Shown: positions 33,265 to 41,865 of the stretch, one piece after another | Numbering within the stretch: position 1 is the first letter of the stretch | Layout of the letters: every line of letters starts with the position of its first letter | NCBI GenBank assembly: GCA_001303245.1 | Contig: LJNS01000004.1 | Location: 1-64,000, forward strand | Reading direction: 5' to 3' | Origin: Gammaproteobacteria bacterium SG8_30 | Lineage (GTDB): Bacteria > Pseudomonadota > Gammaproteobacteria > Steroidobacterales > Steroidobacteraceae | Length of the DNA stretch: 64,000 nt | Made by a program: the position numbers and the translations under genes | Notes under the pieces: model-generated | Told to the model about the DNA's origin: nothing | Database searches by the model: none | What the model saw: the letters and a program-made list of their open reading frames with translations, nothing else

Positions 33265-33574
33265 GGCCGTGGCCGGTTGCCGGCTGGATGAGGAATCTGC
33301 CGGTCGCTACCGTCTGAGCGGTGACCTGGGCTTCATCGCCGCGGCAGACCTCCTGCAGCGGGGCCGGGCGGCCTTTGCCGGCCATCGGTCGGTGCGGATC
33401 GACCTTTCCGAGGTCTCCGACGCCGACAGCGCCGGCCTCGCCGTGCTCCTGCAGTGGGTGCGCGAGGCACGCCGCGAGGGTCGCGACCTGCTCTTCGCTC
33501 ACCTGCCGAAGCGGCTGGCCGACCTCGCGCGCATCAGCGGCGTGTCGGACTTCGTTCCCGTAGCGCGGGACTAG
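33248..33574 (+). CDS. mlaB: STAS-domain protein MlaB
   Basis: MlaB binds MlaF and is needed for assembly and activity of the transporter. The 108-residue STAS domain has RIDLSEVSDADSAGLAVLLQWVREA, with a Ser where E. coli MlaB has its key Thr. It overlaps mlaC by 17 bases and ends seven bases from the convergent mlaA stop. Confidence 0.92.
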   Translation: MPLPAEAVAGCRLDEESAGRYRLSGDLGFIAAADLLQRGRAAFAGHRSVRIDLSEVSDADSAGLAVLLQWVREARREGRDLLFAHLPKRLADLARISGVSDFVPVARD

Positions 33575-33580
33575 GCGCCC

Positions 33581-34372
33581 TCACTCCGCCGGCGGTGGAT
33601 TCGCTTCCGCAGGTGCGACGTCCGTCGCCCCGGCCTCGGCCGTCTCGAACCAGGCCTCGTCCTCTAGGTTCTCCTCGGGCACCTCCCCGTCGCGCACGAG
33701 GTACTCGCGGCGATCGAGATAGGCGTTGCGGATGAGAGCGTAGGGATCGTATGCCCCCTCCAGGGCAGCCTCGGCGGGCAGGAGCCTGGCCCGGCGGTCG
33801 ACGATCGATATCCCCGTGAACGCGAAGCCGATTCGGTTGTCGGCGATGTGGCGGCGCACGTCCGTCTGGATGTCGACGTACAGCGAGGGACCGTCACGCA
33901 ACGTCGAGGGACCGAAGAGCGGAAGCACCAGGTAAGGCCCGGGCGGAACGCCCCAGCGGCCGAGCGTCTGGCCGAAGTCCTCGTTGTTGCGCGGCAGACC
34001 CGCGTCGGTCGCCGGGTCCAGCAGGCCGCCCAGGCCGAGCGTGGTGTTGAGCACGAGACGTCCCGCATCCGAGGCGGCGTCCTTCAGCTTCAGCTGCAGG
34101 ATGTTGTTCGCCAGCGTCGTCGTGTAGGCGAGATTGGTCAGGAAGTTGGTCACGCCGGTACGCATGAACTGCGGGACATAGCGGCGGTAGACGCGCGCCA
34201 CCGGCTTCAGGACCGCCCGGTCGATCGCGTCGTTGAACGCGTAGGTGCCCCGGTTCATCCGCTCCCAGGGGTCGGACTCGGAGGGCGCGGTCCTCGTCGT
34301 GGCGCAGCCCGCCAGGACCAGGCAAAACGTGGCGAGGAAGAGGCCGGCGGCTCGTCGGGTTCGCTCGGACAT
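33581..34372 (-). CDS. mlaA: Outer-membrane lipoprotein MlaA (VacJ)
   Basis: MlaA removes mislocalised phospholipids from the outer leaflet of the outer membrane and passes them to MlaC. The 263-residue precursor has a lipoprotein signal with lipobox LAGC, then DPWERMNRGTYAFNDAID, NFLTNLAYTTTLANNILQLK, LGLGGLLDPATDAGLPRNNEDFGQTLGRWGVPPGPYLVLPLFGPSTLRD, all typical. The acidic C-terminal tail is lineage-specific. It is convergent with the mlaFEDCB operon, so all six Mla genes lie together but in two units. Confidence 0.97.
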   Translation of the reverse strand: MSERTRRAAGLFLATFCLVLAGCATTRTAPSESDPWERMNRGTYAFNDAIDRAVLKPVARVYRRYVPQFMRTGVTNFLTNLAYTTTLANNILQLKLKDAASDAGRLVLNTTLGLGGLLDPATDAGLPRNNEDFGQTLGRWGVPPGPYLVLPLFGPSTLRDGPSLYVDIQTDVRRHIADNRIGFAFTGISIVDRRARLLPAEAALEGAYDPYALIRNAYLDRREYLVRDGEVPEENLEDEAWFETAEAGATDVAPAEANPPPAE

Positions 34373-34408
34373 GCGGTGGCGGGCTTCGGGCAGGACGACA
34401 GGGTGGCG

Positions 34409-34440
34409 ATTCTAGGGCATGCGCCCTGAGGGCGCATGCC
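34409..34440 (-). promoter_or_regulatory. Perfect hairpin and TAGAAT box between bepA and mlaA
   Basis: GGCATGCGCCC and GGGCGCATGCC form 11 perfect base pairs around a TGA loop, four bases after the bepA stop. No T-run follows on the minus strand; instead a TAGAAT box, a possible mlaA -10, comes next. It may be a processing or partial termination site between the two genes. Confidence 0.5.
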
Positions 34441-34444
34441 GGCG

Positions 34445-35953
34445 TCAGGCCGGGTCCGACTTGCCGCCGCCCGGCGCCGCCGGGTCCGCGACCTCCCGCG
34501 CCTTGCGTCCCTTGGGAAGATATTCCTCGAGCTCCGTCAGCCGGGCCTCGAAGCGCTGGCGCTGGACGTCGTTGAGTTCCGGAACGGCGAGCGCCAGGCG
34601 CAGCTGCGCAATGGCGAGCGACAGGTCGCCGCCCATGACGTGGTACTCCGACATGTAGTAGTAGGCGTCCGCAGTGTCGCCGGCTGCACTCGCGACCAGG
34701 GCGATGAAACGCGCCTGCTCGGGCGTGGGCGGCACGTTGTTGAAGAGATCGAGGAGCACCCGGTGGGCGAGCGGTGCCTCGCCGGTCTGCATCAGCGTCT
34801 CCGCGAAACGGACGGTGACCGGCACGTTCCGCGGGAACAGCCGCGACGCTTCCTCGAGGGTGCGCCGCGAGCCGGCCAGATCGCCGGCCGCCAGCTGTGC
34901 CTGCCCGAGCGCCGTGTGGTACAGGGTCATGTCCGGATGGCGCTCGAGCAGGTCCTTGAGGATTCCCGCGGCCTCGGTAGTGGCCCCGGCGCCGCCTTCC
35001 TCCAGCAGGGCCAGGGCACGGCCGTAGCGGCGTGCATCGGTAGACGGCAGGTCCGCGCTGGCGGCGTCGGCGTACAGTTCGCGGAAGTTCGTCTCGGCCG
35101 GCAGCGACTGGACGCGCAGCCGCTCGCGGATCAGCGCGTAGCCCGTGCTGTCCGCGACGACCCGGCGCTCGTACTGCTCGGCGCGGTCCCGGGTCTCGGA
35201 GATGCGCTCCGTGGTCACCGGATGGGTGCGGAGCAGGTCGGGGATCGCAGCGCCTGCGGATCCATAGCGCTGCTGCAGAGTCCAGAAGAAGGCGGGCATG
35301 CCCTGGGGGTCGAAGCCGGAGTTTGCCAGGATGCCCATGCCGACGCGGTCGGCCTCGGATTCGTTGCTGCGGGTGAAGTTGATCTGCTGCTGTGCGGCCA
35401 AGCCCTGCGCCGCGGTGACGGTGCCGAGAAGTGCATCGGCGGGCATGCCCGTCGTCGCGCCGATCAGCACCGCGGCCAGGACTGCCGCGGCCGAGGCCAT
35501 GTTGCTGCGACCGGCGTTCTGGATGGAGCGCGCGATGTGGCGCTGCGTGACATGCGCGATCTCGTGCGCGAGCACTCCGGCGAGCTCGCTCTCGTTGGCC
35601 GTGGCCGTGAACAGCCCGGCGTTGATTCCGATGAAGCCGCCGGGGAGCGCGAAGGCGTTGATGCTGGCTTCCTTGACGACGAAGAAGGTGAAGCGGTGCC
35701 CGCCCTCGTGGGCATGGCTGGCCAGGCGCGCTCCGAGCGCGGCCATGTACTCGTTCACCTCCGGGTCCTCGACGATCTGGCCCGAGTCCCGAAGGCCGCG
35801 CAGGATCATCCGGCCGATCTTGTATTCGTCCGCCCGCGACAGCGTGGTGCTGGCCGGGTTGCCGATGTCGGGCAGGTCCCCCCGGCTGTCCTGTCCCCTG
35901 GCAGGCAGCGCGATCAGCAGGGCGAGAGCGATGACGGTCAGCAGCCGGGGCAT
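34445..35953 (-). CDS. bepA: BepA-like periplasmic M48 metalloprotease with TPR domain
   Basis: BepA helps assemble LptD and degrades stalled outer-membrane proteins. The 502-residue precursor has a signal peptide (VIALALLIALPARG), an M48 domain with zinc motif HEIAHVTQRH and the third ligand in NESEADRVGM, and a C-terminal TPR region from about residue 300 to 480. E. coli BepA has 487 residues with the same plan. It is downstream of the PhoH gene on the same strand and upstream of mlaA, grouping envelope-maintenance genes. Confidence 0.94.
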   Translation of the reverse strand: MPRLLTVIALALLIALPARGQDSRGDLPDIGNPASTTLSRADEYKIGRMILRGLRDSGQIVEDPEVNEYMAALGARLASHAHEGGHRFTFFVVKEASINAFALPGGFIGINAGLFTATANESELAGVLAHEIAHVTQRHIARSIQNAGRSNMASAAAVLAAVLIGATTGMPADALLGTVTAAQGLAAQQQINFTRSNESEADRVGMGILANSGFDPQGMPAFFWTLQQRYGSAGAAIPDLLRTHPVTTERISETRDRAEQYERRVVADSTGYALIRERLRVQSLPAETNFRELYADAASADLPSTDARRYGRALALLEEGGAGATTEAAGILKDLLERHPDMTLYHTALGQAQLAAGDLAGSRRTLEEASRLFPRNVPVTVRFAETLMQTGEAPLAHRVLLDLFNNVPPTPEQARFIALVASAAGDTADAYYYMSEYHVMGGDLSLAIAQLRLALAVPELNDVQRQRFEARLTELEEYLPKGRKAREVADPAAPGGGKSDPA

Positions 35954-36014
35954 GATCTCGTTCGGGGTGAGGGCCGTACCTGAGACAGCCCGGGAACGGG
36001 TTGGTTCAGATTGC

Positions 36015-37421
36015 TCAGAGCGTCTCGGAGGCGTAGTCGGCGAGGCGCGAGCGCTCGCCGCGGACCAGCGTGATGTGGCCCGCGTGAGGCCAGCCGCGGA
36101 AGCGGTTCACGACGTAGGTCAGTCCCGAGGTCGTCTCCGTGAGGTAGGGCGTGTCGATCTGCGCGATGTTGCCGAGACAGACCAGCTTCGTGCCCGGCCC
36201 GGCGCGCGTCACGAGCGCGCGCATCTGCTTGGGCGTGAGATTCTGCGCCTCGTCGAGGATCAGGTAGCGGTTCAGGAAGGTGCGACCGCGCATGAAGTTG
36301 AGGGAGCGGATCTTGATGCGGTTGCGCAGCAGGTCCTGCGTGGCGGCGCGCCCCCAGCTGCCCCCCTCGTGACCCTGGGTGAGCACCTCGAGGTTGTCCA
36401 TGAGCGCCCCCATCCACGGCTCCATCTTCTCCTCCTCGGTGCCGGGCAGAAAGCCGATGTCCTCGCCCAGCGGGATCGTCACGCGCGTCATGAGGATCTC
36501 GGAGAAGCGGTTGGTCTCGAGCGTCTGCAGCAGGCCGGCCGCCAGCGTCAGCAGGGTCTTGCCGGTTCCCGCCGGGCCAAGCACCGTGACGAAGTCGATG
36601 TCCGGATCGAGCAACAGGTTGAGCGCGAGGTTCTGCTCCCGGTTGCGGGCGGTGATTCCCCACACCGCGTGGCGTCCGGTGCGGTAGTCATTTGTCAGCT
36701 CAAGGACCGCGGAGCCCTGCTCGACGGACCTGACGACGGCCTCGAACCCGTCCTCGCCGGACTCGCACACGAACTGGTTGACGTTCCAGTCCTGTACCAG
36801 CGGCCCGGATACGCGGTAGAAGGTCCGCGCCTGCTCCTGCCAGGAGTCCATGTCGCCACCGTGCGTATCCCAGAAGTCGGCCGGGAGTTCGGCCACTCCG
36901 CGAAACAGGAGGTCGGCATCCTCGATCGTCCGGTCGCTGTAGTAGTCCTCGGCGTGGACCCCGAGAATCGCGGCCTTGATGCGCAGGTTGATGTCCTTGG
37001 ACACGAGGGTGACGTGCGCGCCCGCCAGTTCGCGTTGCAGCGCGAGCGTGTACCCGAGGATGGCGTTGTCGGCGCCATGCCCCGGGAGCGTGTCCGGCAG
37101 GCCGGTATCCAGCCGCCGGGTCTGGAAGAACAGCCTTCCCGTCGGGGGGCGCTTGTCCTGAGTGCCGGCGCGCCCGGAGGGCAGCTCCAGGCCGTGGTCG
37201 ATCTGTTCCTTGGTGGCGTTGGCCATGAGTTCGTCGAGAAAACGGCTCACCTGGCGTACGTTGCGGGCAGCCTCGGACAGTCCGTTCTTGCCGGAGTCCA
37301 GCTCCTCCAGCACGATCATCGGCAGGTAGATGTCGTGCTCCTCGAACCGGAAGATCGCTGCCGGATCGTGCATGAGCACGTTGGTGTCGAGGACGAACAC
37401 CCGACGCCCGGCCGGGCTCAC
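36015..37421 (-). CDS. PIN-PhoH fusion ATPase (PhoH2-like)
   Basis: A 468-residue protein with an N-terminal PIN nuclease domain (VFVLDTNVLMHDP and later acidic residues) and a C-terminal PhoH ATPase domain (Walker A VLGPAGTGKTLL, Walker B RYLILDEAQNLTPKQM). PIN-PhoH proteins have RNA helicase/nuclease activity in other bacteria. I chose the GTG at 37421, which has GGAG ten bases upstream and lies just after the bcp stop; the ORF-track ATG at 37535 lies inside bcp. It follows bcp by 25 bases. Confidence 0.93.
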   Translation of the reverse strand: MSPAGRRVFVLDTNVLMHDPAAIFRFEEHDIYLPMIVLEELDSGKNGLSEAARNVRQVSRFLDELMANATKEQIDHGLELPSGRAGTQDKRPPTGRLFFQTRRLDTGLPDTLPGHGADNAILGYTLALQRELAGAHVTLVSKDINLRIKAAILGVHAEDYYSDRTIEDADLLFRGVAELPADFWDTHGGDMDSWQEQARTFYRVSGPLVQDWNVNQFVCESGEDGFEAVVRSVEQGSAVLELTNDYRTGRHAVWGITARNREQNLALNLLLDPDIDFVTVLGPAGTGKTLLTLAAGLLQTLETNRFSEILMTRVTIPLGEDIGFLPGTEEEKMEPWMGALMDNLEVLTQGHEGGSWGRAATQDLLRNRIKIRSLNFMRGRTFLNRYLILDEAQNLTPKQMRALVTRAGPGTKLVCLGNIAQIDTPYLTETTSGLTYVVNRFRGWPHAGHITLVRGERSRLADYASETL

Positions 37422-37446
37422 CTGGGGCGTCAACTCCGTGGCCCGC

Positions 37447-37911
37447 TCAAAGCGACTTGACGGCGTCCAGCACAGCCTCGGCGTGCCCGTCGACCTTGAC
37501 CTTGCGCCATTCCTCGCGCAGCACGCCCTCGGCATCGATCAGGAAGGTGCTGCGCTCGATGCCCATCACCTTCTTGCCGTACATGTTCTTTTCCTTCCAC
37601 ACGTCGAACAGCTCCGCAAGCTGCCTTTCCTCGTCCGCGGCGAGCTCGAACGGGAAGCGCATCTTGGACTTGAATTTCTCGTGGCTGGCAAGACCGTCCG
37701 GCGAGACGCCCAGGACGGTGGCCCCGGCACGGCGGAATTTCGCGTGCAGGTCCCGGAAGGCCTCCCCTTCGCGCGTGCACCCGGGGGTGTTGTCGCGGGG
37801 ATAGAAGTAGAGCACCAGCGGGCCGCCGCGGGCGTCCTTCGAGGCGAACTTCCCGCCGGTCGTGGGAACGGAAAAAGCCGGCACCTTCTTGCCGACGGTT
37901 ACTTTGGCCAT
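37447..37911 (-). CDS. bcp: Bcp-type peroxiredoxin, one-cysteine form
   Basis: Bcp/PrxQ reduces hydrogen peroxide and organic peroxides. The 154-residue protein has the peroxidatic Cys in RDNTPGCTREGEAF. In E. coli Bcp the resolving Cys comes five residues later; here that place is Glu and no other Cys exists in the protein, so it is a one-cysteine enzyme that must rely on an external thiol. The ATG at 37911 follows AGGAG; the ORF track wrongly extends through gcvR. It follows gcvR by 35 bases, as in E. coli. Confidence 0.95.
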   Translation of the reverse strand: MAKVTVGKKVPAFSVPTTGGKFASKDARGGPLVLYFYPRDNTPGCTREGEAFRDLHAKFRRAGATVLGVSPDGLASHEKFKSKMRFPFELAADEERQLAELFDVWKEKNMYGKKVMGIERSTFLIDAEGVLREEWRKVKVDGHAEAVLDAVKSL

Positions 37912-37946
37912 GCGTTTCGCACTGCTCCTGTGTCTGGCCTGCCCGT

Positions 37947-38477
37947 TCAGCTCTTGACGGGCTCGAGTATGGCGTCGAGGTTGAGGTTGTCGCAGAGATC
38001 CATGAACTCCTCGCGCATGGCGCCGAGGTGGATGGAGGCTGGAACATTGACGATCATGTAGACGCCGAACATCGGGGCACCCGTGTGCGGGGCGGCATAA
38101 CTGCGCGTGTTCATCTCCGAGACGTCGATCCCGCGGGCGGCGAAGAAGCCGGAAAGGGATGAGACGATGCCCGACTGGTCGAGACAGACCACGTCCACCG
38201 AATAGGGAACACGGTCCTCGTGGACCGGCCGCTCGTTGGTGCGGCTGATCTGCAGCGTGATGCCCGCCGTCTCGGCGAACTTCTTGAGCTCGGTCTCGAT
38301 CCGGGCGACGGCGTGCCAGTTTCCCGACACCAGCATCAGGATCGCGAAATCCGACCCGAGCGCCGTCATCCGGCTCTCGCTGATGTTGCCGCCACAATCG
38401 GCGACTTTCTGGCTGAGTTCGTGGACGAGCCCGATGCGGTCCGGGCCGATGGCGGAAATCGCTAGGTATTGTTTCAT
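37947..38477 (-). CDS. gcvR: GcvR-like ACT-domain regulator
   Basis: GcvR represses the glycine cleavage genes in E. coli by binding GcvA. The 176-residue protein contains two ACT domains, YLAISAIGPDRIGLVHELSQKVADCGGNISESRM and VDVVCLDQSGIVSSLSGFFAARGIDVSEMNT. It is divergent from dapA and upstream of bcp, exactly the E. coli order. The ATG at 38477 lacks a clear ribosome site; the extra N-terminus in the ORF track is not homologous. Confidence 0.9.
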   Translation of the reverse strand: MKQYLAISAIGPDRIGLVHELSQKVADCGGNISESRMTALGSDFAILMLVSGNWHAVARIETELKKFAETAGITLQISRTNERPVHEDRVPYSVDVVCLDQSGIVSSLSGFFAARGIDVSEMNTRSYAAPHTGAPMFGVYMIVNVPASIHLGAMREEFMDLCDNLNLDAILEPVKS

Positions 38478-38550
38478 TGGGGGGCAGTGGCAGGGATCCC
38501 ACAAGTTTACCGGGATCGTTACCGCGTAGGAAACGGTTCGCGGGGCGTCC

Positions 38551-38580
38551 TTGCGCTGACTGCCGCCGCAAAAGTAGGAT
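38551..38580 (+). promoter_or_regulatory. Possible dapA promoter
   Basis: TTGCGC and TAGGAT are spaced 18 bases apart, 34 bases before the dapA ATG, in the gcvR/dapA divergent region. Matches are moderate (three and four of six). Confidence 0.3.
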
Positions 38581-38613
38581 CGCCGGTTAAACCGGACGCT
38601 TTCCCCATCCAGC

Positions 38614-39489
38614 ATGTTTCGTGGCAGCATCGTTGCGCTCGTCACTCCGATGACGGAGTCGGGGGAGGTGGACTACGGCGCGTTCGAGTCATTGCTCGAC
38701 TGGCACGCCGCCAAGGGCAGCGACGGCGTGCTGGTTCTGGGCACGACGGGAGAGGCTCCGACCGTCACGGACGCCGAGGCTGACGAACTGCTGCGCCGGG
38801 CAGTGCGACGCCTCGGCGGGCAGCTGCCGATCATCGCCGGGACGGGAACCAACGCCACGGCCTCGTCCGTGGAGCGGACGCGCCGGGCCTGCGAGCAGGG
38901 TGTCGACGGCGTGCTGGTCGTCACGCCGTACTACAACCGGCCGGGGCAGGAGGGCCTGGCGCGGCATTTCTCGACCGTGGCGGACGCGAGCAGCGTGCCG
39001 ATGGTCCTGTACAACGTGCCTTCGCGGACGGCCTGCGACCTTCTTCCTGAGACCGTGGAACGACTCGCGGAACATCCGCGCATCGTCGGCATCAAGGACG
39101 CCACCGGCCAGGTCGGCCGGGCCATCGAGATCATGGAGCGATGCGGCGACGATTTCCTCGTGCTGTCCGGTGACGACGCCACCTGCCGGGAACTCATGCT
39201 GGCAGGCGGGCAGGGCGTCATCTCCGTGACCGCGAACGTGGCGCCGACGCTGATGCGGGAGCTGGCCGATGCGGCGCTCGAGGGCGATGCCGCCCGGTCC
39301 ATGGCGATCGACGACCAGTTGCGTCCGTTGCATCGCGCCCTGTTCCTCGAGCCGAACCCGGTCCCGGTAAAGTGGGCCCTGGCGAGGCTGGGACTCATTC
39401 CGCCCGGGATCCGGTTACCATTGACGCCCCTCGAGCGCCGACACCACGCAACGCTGCTGGCGGCCATGGAACAGGCACAGGTCCTCTGA
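38614..39489 (+). CDS. dapA: 4-hydroxy-tetrahydrodipicolinate synthase
   Basis: DapA condenses pyruvate with aspartate semialdehyde, the first committed step to diaminopimelate and lysine. The 291-residue protein has GTTGEAPT, the catalytic Tyr in VLYNVPSRT, and the Schiff-base Lys in IVGIKDATG. Length matches E. coli DapA (292). It is followed two bases later by a lipoprotein gene, as dapA is followed by bamC in E. coli. Confidence 0.97.
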   Translation: MFRGSIVALVTPMTESGEVDYGAFESLLDWHAAKGSDGVLVLGTTGEAPTVTDAEADELLRRAVRRLGGQLPIIAGTGTNATASSVERTRRACEQGVDGVLVVTPYYNRPGQEGLARHFSTVADASSVPMVLYNVPSRTACDLLPETVERLAEHPRIVGIKDATGQVGRAIEIMERCGDDFLVLSGDDATCRELMLAGGQGVISVTANVAPTLMRELADAALEGDAARSMAIDDQLRPLHRALFLEPNPVPVKWALARLGLIPPGIRLPLTPLERRHHATLLAAMEQAQVL

Positions 39490-39491
39490 AC

Positions 39492-39758
39492 ATGCGAACA
39501 GCCCTTTTTCTGCCGGTGCTGCTGGTCCTTTCGGGGTGCGGCTTGCTGACGCCCACCTACGAGCGTTGCGACGAAACCCCCCCGTACGCGGCGGCACGCG
39601 AAATACCGCCGCTGCGAGTCACGGAGGGCCTGGACTCCCCGAACACGCGCAATGCGCTCAGGATCCCCGAGGTGACCATTCCGGAAAAGCCGACTGACGG
39701 ACGGTGCATCGACGTCCCGCCGAGCTATTCGGGCGGCGGCGAGCCATCCAGGCGCTGA
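39492..39758 (+). CDS. Short lipoprotein, possible minimal BamC
   Basis: An 88-residue lipoprotein precursor with signal LFLPVLLVLSGC (lipobox LSGC). The mature part is short and extended, with YERCDETPPYAAAREIPPLRVTEGLDSP and ALRIPEV. This resembles the unstructured N-terminal segment of BamC that lies along BamD (Y-x-x-A-x-P-L, P-x-G-L, x-I-P), while the two helix-grip domains of E. coli BamC are missing. Its place directly after dapA is the bamC position. Lipoprotein status is sure; the BamC link is inference. Confidence 0.8.
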   Translation: MRTALFLPVLLVLSGCGLLTPTYERCDETPPYAAAREIPPLRVTEGLDSPNTRNALRIPEVTIPEKPTDGRCIDVPPSYSGGGEPSRR

Positions 39759-39849
39759 GTTGCCGCATGGGGGGCGCTCGGGTAGGCTTTCGGCCCCCGA
39801 GTGGGCCGGGAACGGCCGGGCAGCGGACCTGCCACACGCGGCGTTTTCC

Positions 39850-39940
39850 GGAGAGGTGGCCGAGTGGTCGAAGGCGCTGGACTGGAATTCCAGTAATACC
39901 TAACCGGTATTCGTGGGTTCGAATCCCACCCTCTCCGCCA
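39850..39940 (+). tRNA. tRNA-Ser(GGA)
   Basis: A 91-base class II tRNA with encoded CCA. The acceptor GGAGAGG pairs with CCTCTCC, the anticodon stem CTGGA/TCCAG frames the loop CTGGAAT with anticodon GGA, a long variable arm follows (TAATACC...GGTATT), and the T-loop is GGTTCGAATCC. It decodes UCC and UCU serine codons. Confidence 0.97.
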
Positions 39941-39982
39941 ATGAACTGGAAAGGGGCCCCCGGGGCCCCCTTTCCAGTTCAT
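39941..39982 (+). terminator. Long hairpin directly after tRNA-Ser
   Basis: ATGAACTGGAAAGGGG and CCCCTTTCCAGTTCAT form 16 perfect base pairs around a GC-rich loop, starting at the first base after CCA. It probably terminates the tRNA transcript or guides its 3' processing, but no T-run follows. Confidence 0.6.
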
Positions 39983-40032
39983 CGGGTAAGGTGTGTGGAC
40001 GAACCGGTTCAGCCGGTCCGTGGCCCGGCGAT

Positions 40033-40061
40033 TTGATTATTCGGGCCTGGTCCGAATAATC
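40033..40061 (+). promoter_or_regulatory. SRP RNA promoter inside an inverted repeat
   Basis: TTGATT and AATAAT lie 16 bases apart (four and five of six). Both are part of a perfect inverted repeat, GATTATTCGG and CCGAATAATC, with a 7-base loop. Transcription would begin near 40067, about 18 bases before the mature 5' end of ffs; E. coli 4.5S RNA is likewise made with a short leader. Confidence 0.6.
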
Positions 40062-40084
40062 GGGGTTCCGGCACCAGTTTCGAT

Positions 40085-40197
<113 letters not shown>

Positions 40198-40237
40198 CCC
40201 ATTCCACTCAACGCCGCGGGGGACGGCCGGTCACGTC

Positions 40238-41824
40238 ATGAGCTACCTCGTCCTGGCCCGCAAGTGGCGGCCGCGAAACTTCGAGGAGATGGTCGGGCAG
40301 GAGCACGTCCTGCGCGCGCTCGTCAACGCCCTCGATTCCGGACGCGTCCACCACGCCTTCCTGTTCACCGGCACCCGCGGTGTCGGCAAGACCACCATAG
40401 CAAGGATCCTCGCCAAGTCGCTCAACTGCGAGGGGGGCGTGAGCTCGAAGCCCTGCGGCGCCTGCGCTGCCTGTCGGGAAATCGACGAAGGGCGCTTCGT
40501 GGACTTGATCGAGGTCGACGCCGCATCCCGGACCAAGGTCGACGATACGCGCGAGCTTCTGGAAAACGTGCAGTACGCGCCGACGCGCGGGCGCTACAAG
40601 GTGTACCTCATCGACGAAGTGCACATGCTCTCGGCCCATTCCTTCAACGCCCTGCTCAAGACGCTCGAGGAGCCGCCGCCGCACGTGAAGTTCCTGCTGG
40701 CGACGACCGATCCGCAGAAGCTGCCGGTGACCGTCCTGTCGCGCTGCCTGCAGTTCAACCTGAAGCGCCTGCCGCCCGCGCTGATCGGCGAGCGCCTGCG
40801 ATGGATCCTCGAGGCCGAGAAAGCCGAATACGAGCCGGCCGCCCTGAGCCTGCTGGCGCGAGCGGCGGACGGGAGCCTGCGCGACGGGCTGTCGCTGCTG
40901 GACCAGATGCTGGCCTTCGGAGGCGGCCGCGTCGGGGAAGCGGACGCTCGCGCCATGCTCGGCACCATCGACCGGGCGCACGTAGGTCGCATCGTCGACC
41001 GGCTGGCTGACGGCGACGCCGCCGGGCTGGTCGCGGCGGTGGCCGCCATGGACGAGCTGGGCCCGGACTACGCGCAGGTGCTCGAGGAACTCGCCAGCGT
41101 CCTGCAGAAGGTCGCGCTGCGTCAGATGGTCCCCGGGCTTGAGGAGGACGAGTCCTGGGACGCCAGTCAGCTCGAGGAGCTCGCGGCGCGCTTTTCGCCC
41201 GAGGACCTGCAGCTTTACTACCAGCTGGCCATCCTGGGAAGGCGCGACCTGCCGCTCGCTCCGGAGCCGCGCGGGGGCTTCGAGATGACGCTCCTGCGCA
41301 TGCTGGCCTTCCGGCCCGCCGCGGCGCCACAGGCGCAGGAAGGGTCCGTGCCGGGAACGCCGCGCTCGCAGCCCGAGGCCCGCCCGCCGACGGCCAGCGA
41401 GCCCAGGCCGGCCGGGGTCCGGACCCCGGCCGCCGGTCCGGCGGATTTCTCGAGCTGGGACGACGTCGTCGAGGCACTCGGACTGCAGGGTGCAGCGCGG
41501 CAGCTCGCCTCACATTGCACCTTCGTCTCCTTCGACGACGACGTGTTGCGCCTGCACCTCGACTCACGGGGCGAGGCGCTCCGGACCCGCCAGCAGGAAG
41601 GCAGGCTCACCGAGGCGGTGTCACGCCTGGCCGGTCGCGGCGTCCGGCTGGAGTTCGAGGTGACGGCGGAAGCCGTCGACACGCCCGCTCGCGCCCGCGA
41701 GCGCGAACGGGAGTCACGACTCGAGCAGGCCAGACTGGCCCTGGACAGGGATCCGACGGTGCAGGCGCTCAAGGACCGTTTCGGGGCCGTCGTGCACCCG
41801 GACTCGATCAAGCCCGTCGGCTAG
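40238..41824 (+). CDS. dnaX: DNA polymerase III subunit tau/gamma
   Basis: DnaX loads the beta clamp and holds the polymerase III cores. The 528-residue protein has the Walker A region [18 protein letters not shown], four zinc Cys in [38 protein letters not shown] and the SRC finger in [11 protein letters not shown]. The C-terminal tau part is shorter than in E. coli (643) and is joined by a Pro/Ala-rich linker around residues 365-405. No A-rich slippery heptamer was seen, so the E. coli style frameshift to gamma is not supported. Confidence 0.97.
   Translation: MSYLVLARKWRPRNFEEMVGQEHVLRALVNALDSGRVHHAFLFTGTRGVGKTTIARILAKSLNCEGGVSSKPCGACAACREIDEGRFVDLIEVDAASRTKVDDTRELLENVQYAPTRGRYKVYLIDEVHMLSAHSFNALLKTLEEPPPHVKFLLATTDPQKLPVTVLSRCLQFNLKRLPPALIGERLRWILEAEKAEYEPAALSLLARAADGSLRDGLSLLDQMLAFGGGRVGEADARAMLGTIDRAHVGRIVDRLADGDAAGLVAAVAAMDELGPDYAQVLEELASVLQKVALRQMVPGLEEDESWDASQLEELAARFSPEDLQLYYQLAILGRRDLPLAPEPRGGFEMTLLRMLAFRPAAAPQAQEGSVPGTPRSQPEARPPTASEPRPAGVRTPAAGPADFSSWDDVVEALGLQGAARQLASHCTFVSFDDDVLRLHLDSRGEALRTRQQEGRLTEAVSRLAGRGVRLEFEVTAEAVDTPARARERERESRLEQARLALDRDPTVQALKDRFGAVVHPDSIKPVG
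41409..41432. repeat. 24-base perfect palindrome in the dnaX linker
   Basis: CCGGGGTCC and GGACCCCGG form the core of a 12+12 palindrome with no loop, in the codons for the Pro/Ala-rich linker. Its symmetry is perfect, but at this GC content it may be coincidental. Confidence 0.4.
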
Positions 41825-41865
41825 AATGCAGGATCGTCCATCGCCGGCCCTCCATGGAGTTCCAG

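Noticed and set aside
40238-41824. Programmed -1 frameshift in dnaX
   Set aside because: No A-AAA-AAG or similar slippery heptamer is visible near the linker palindrome.
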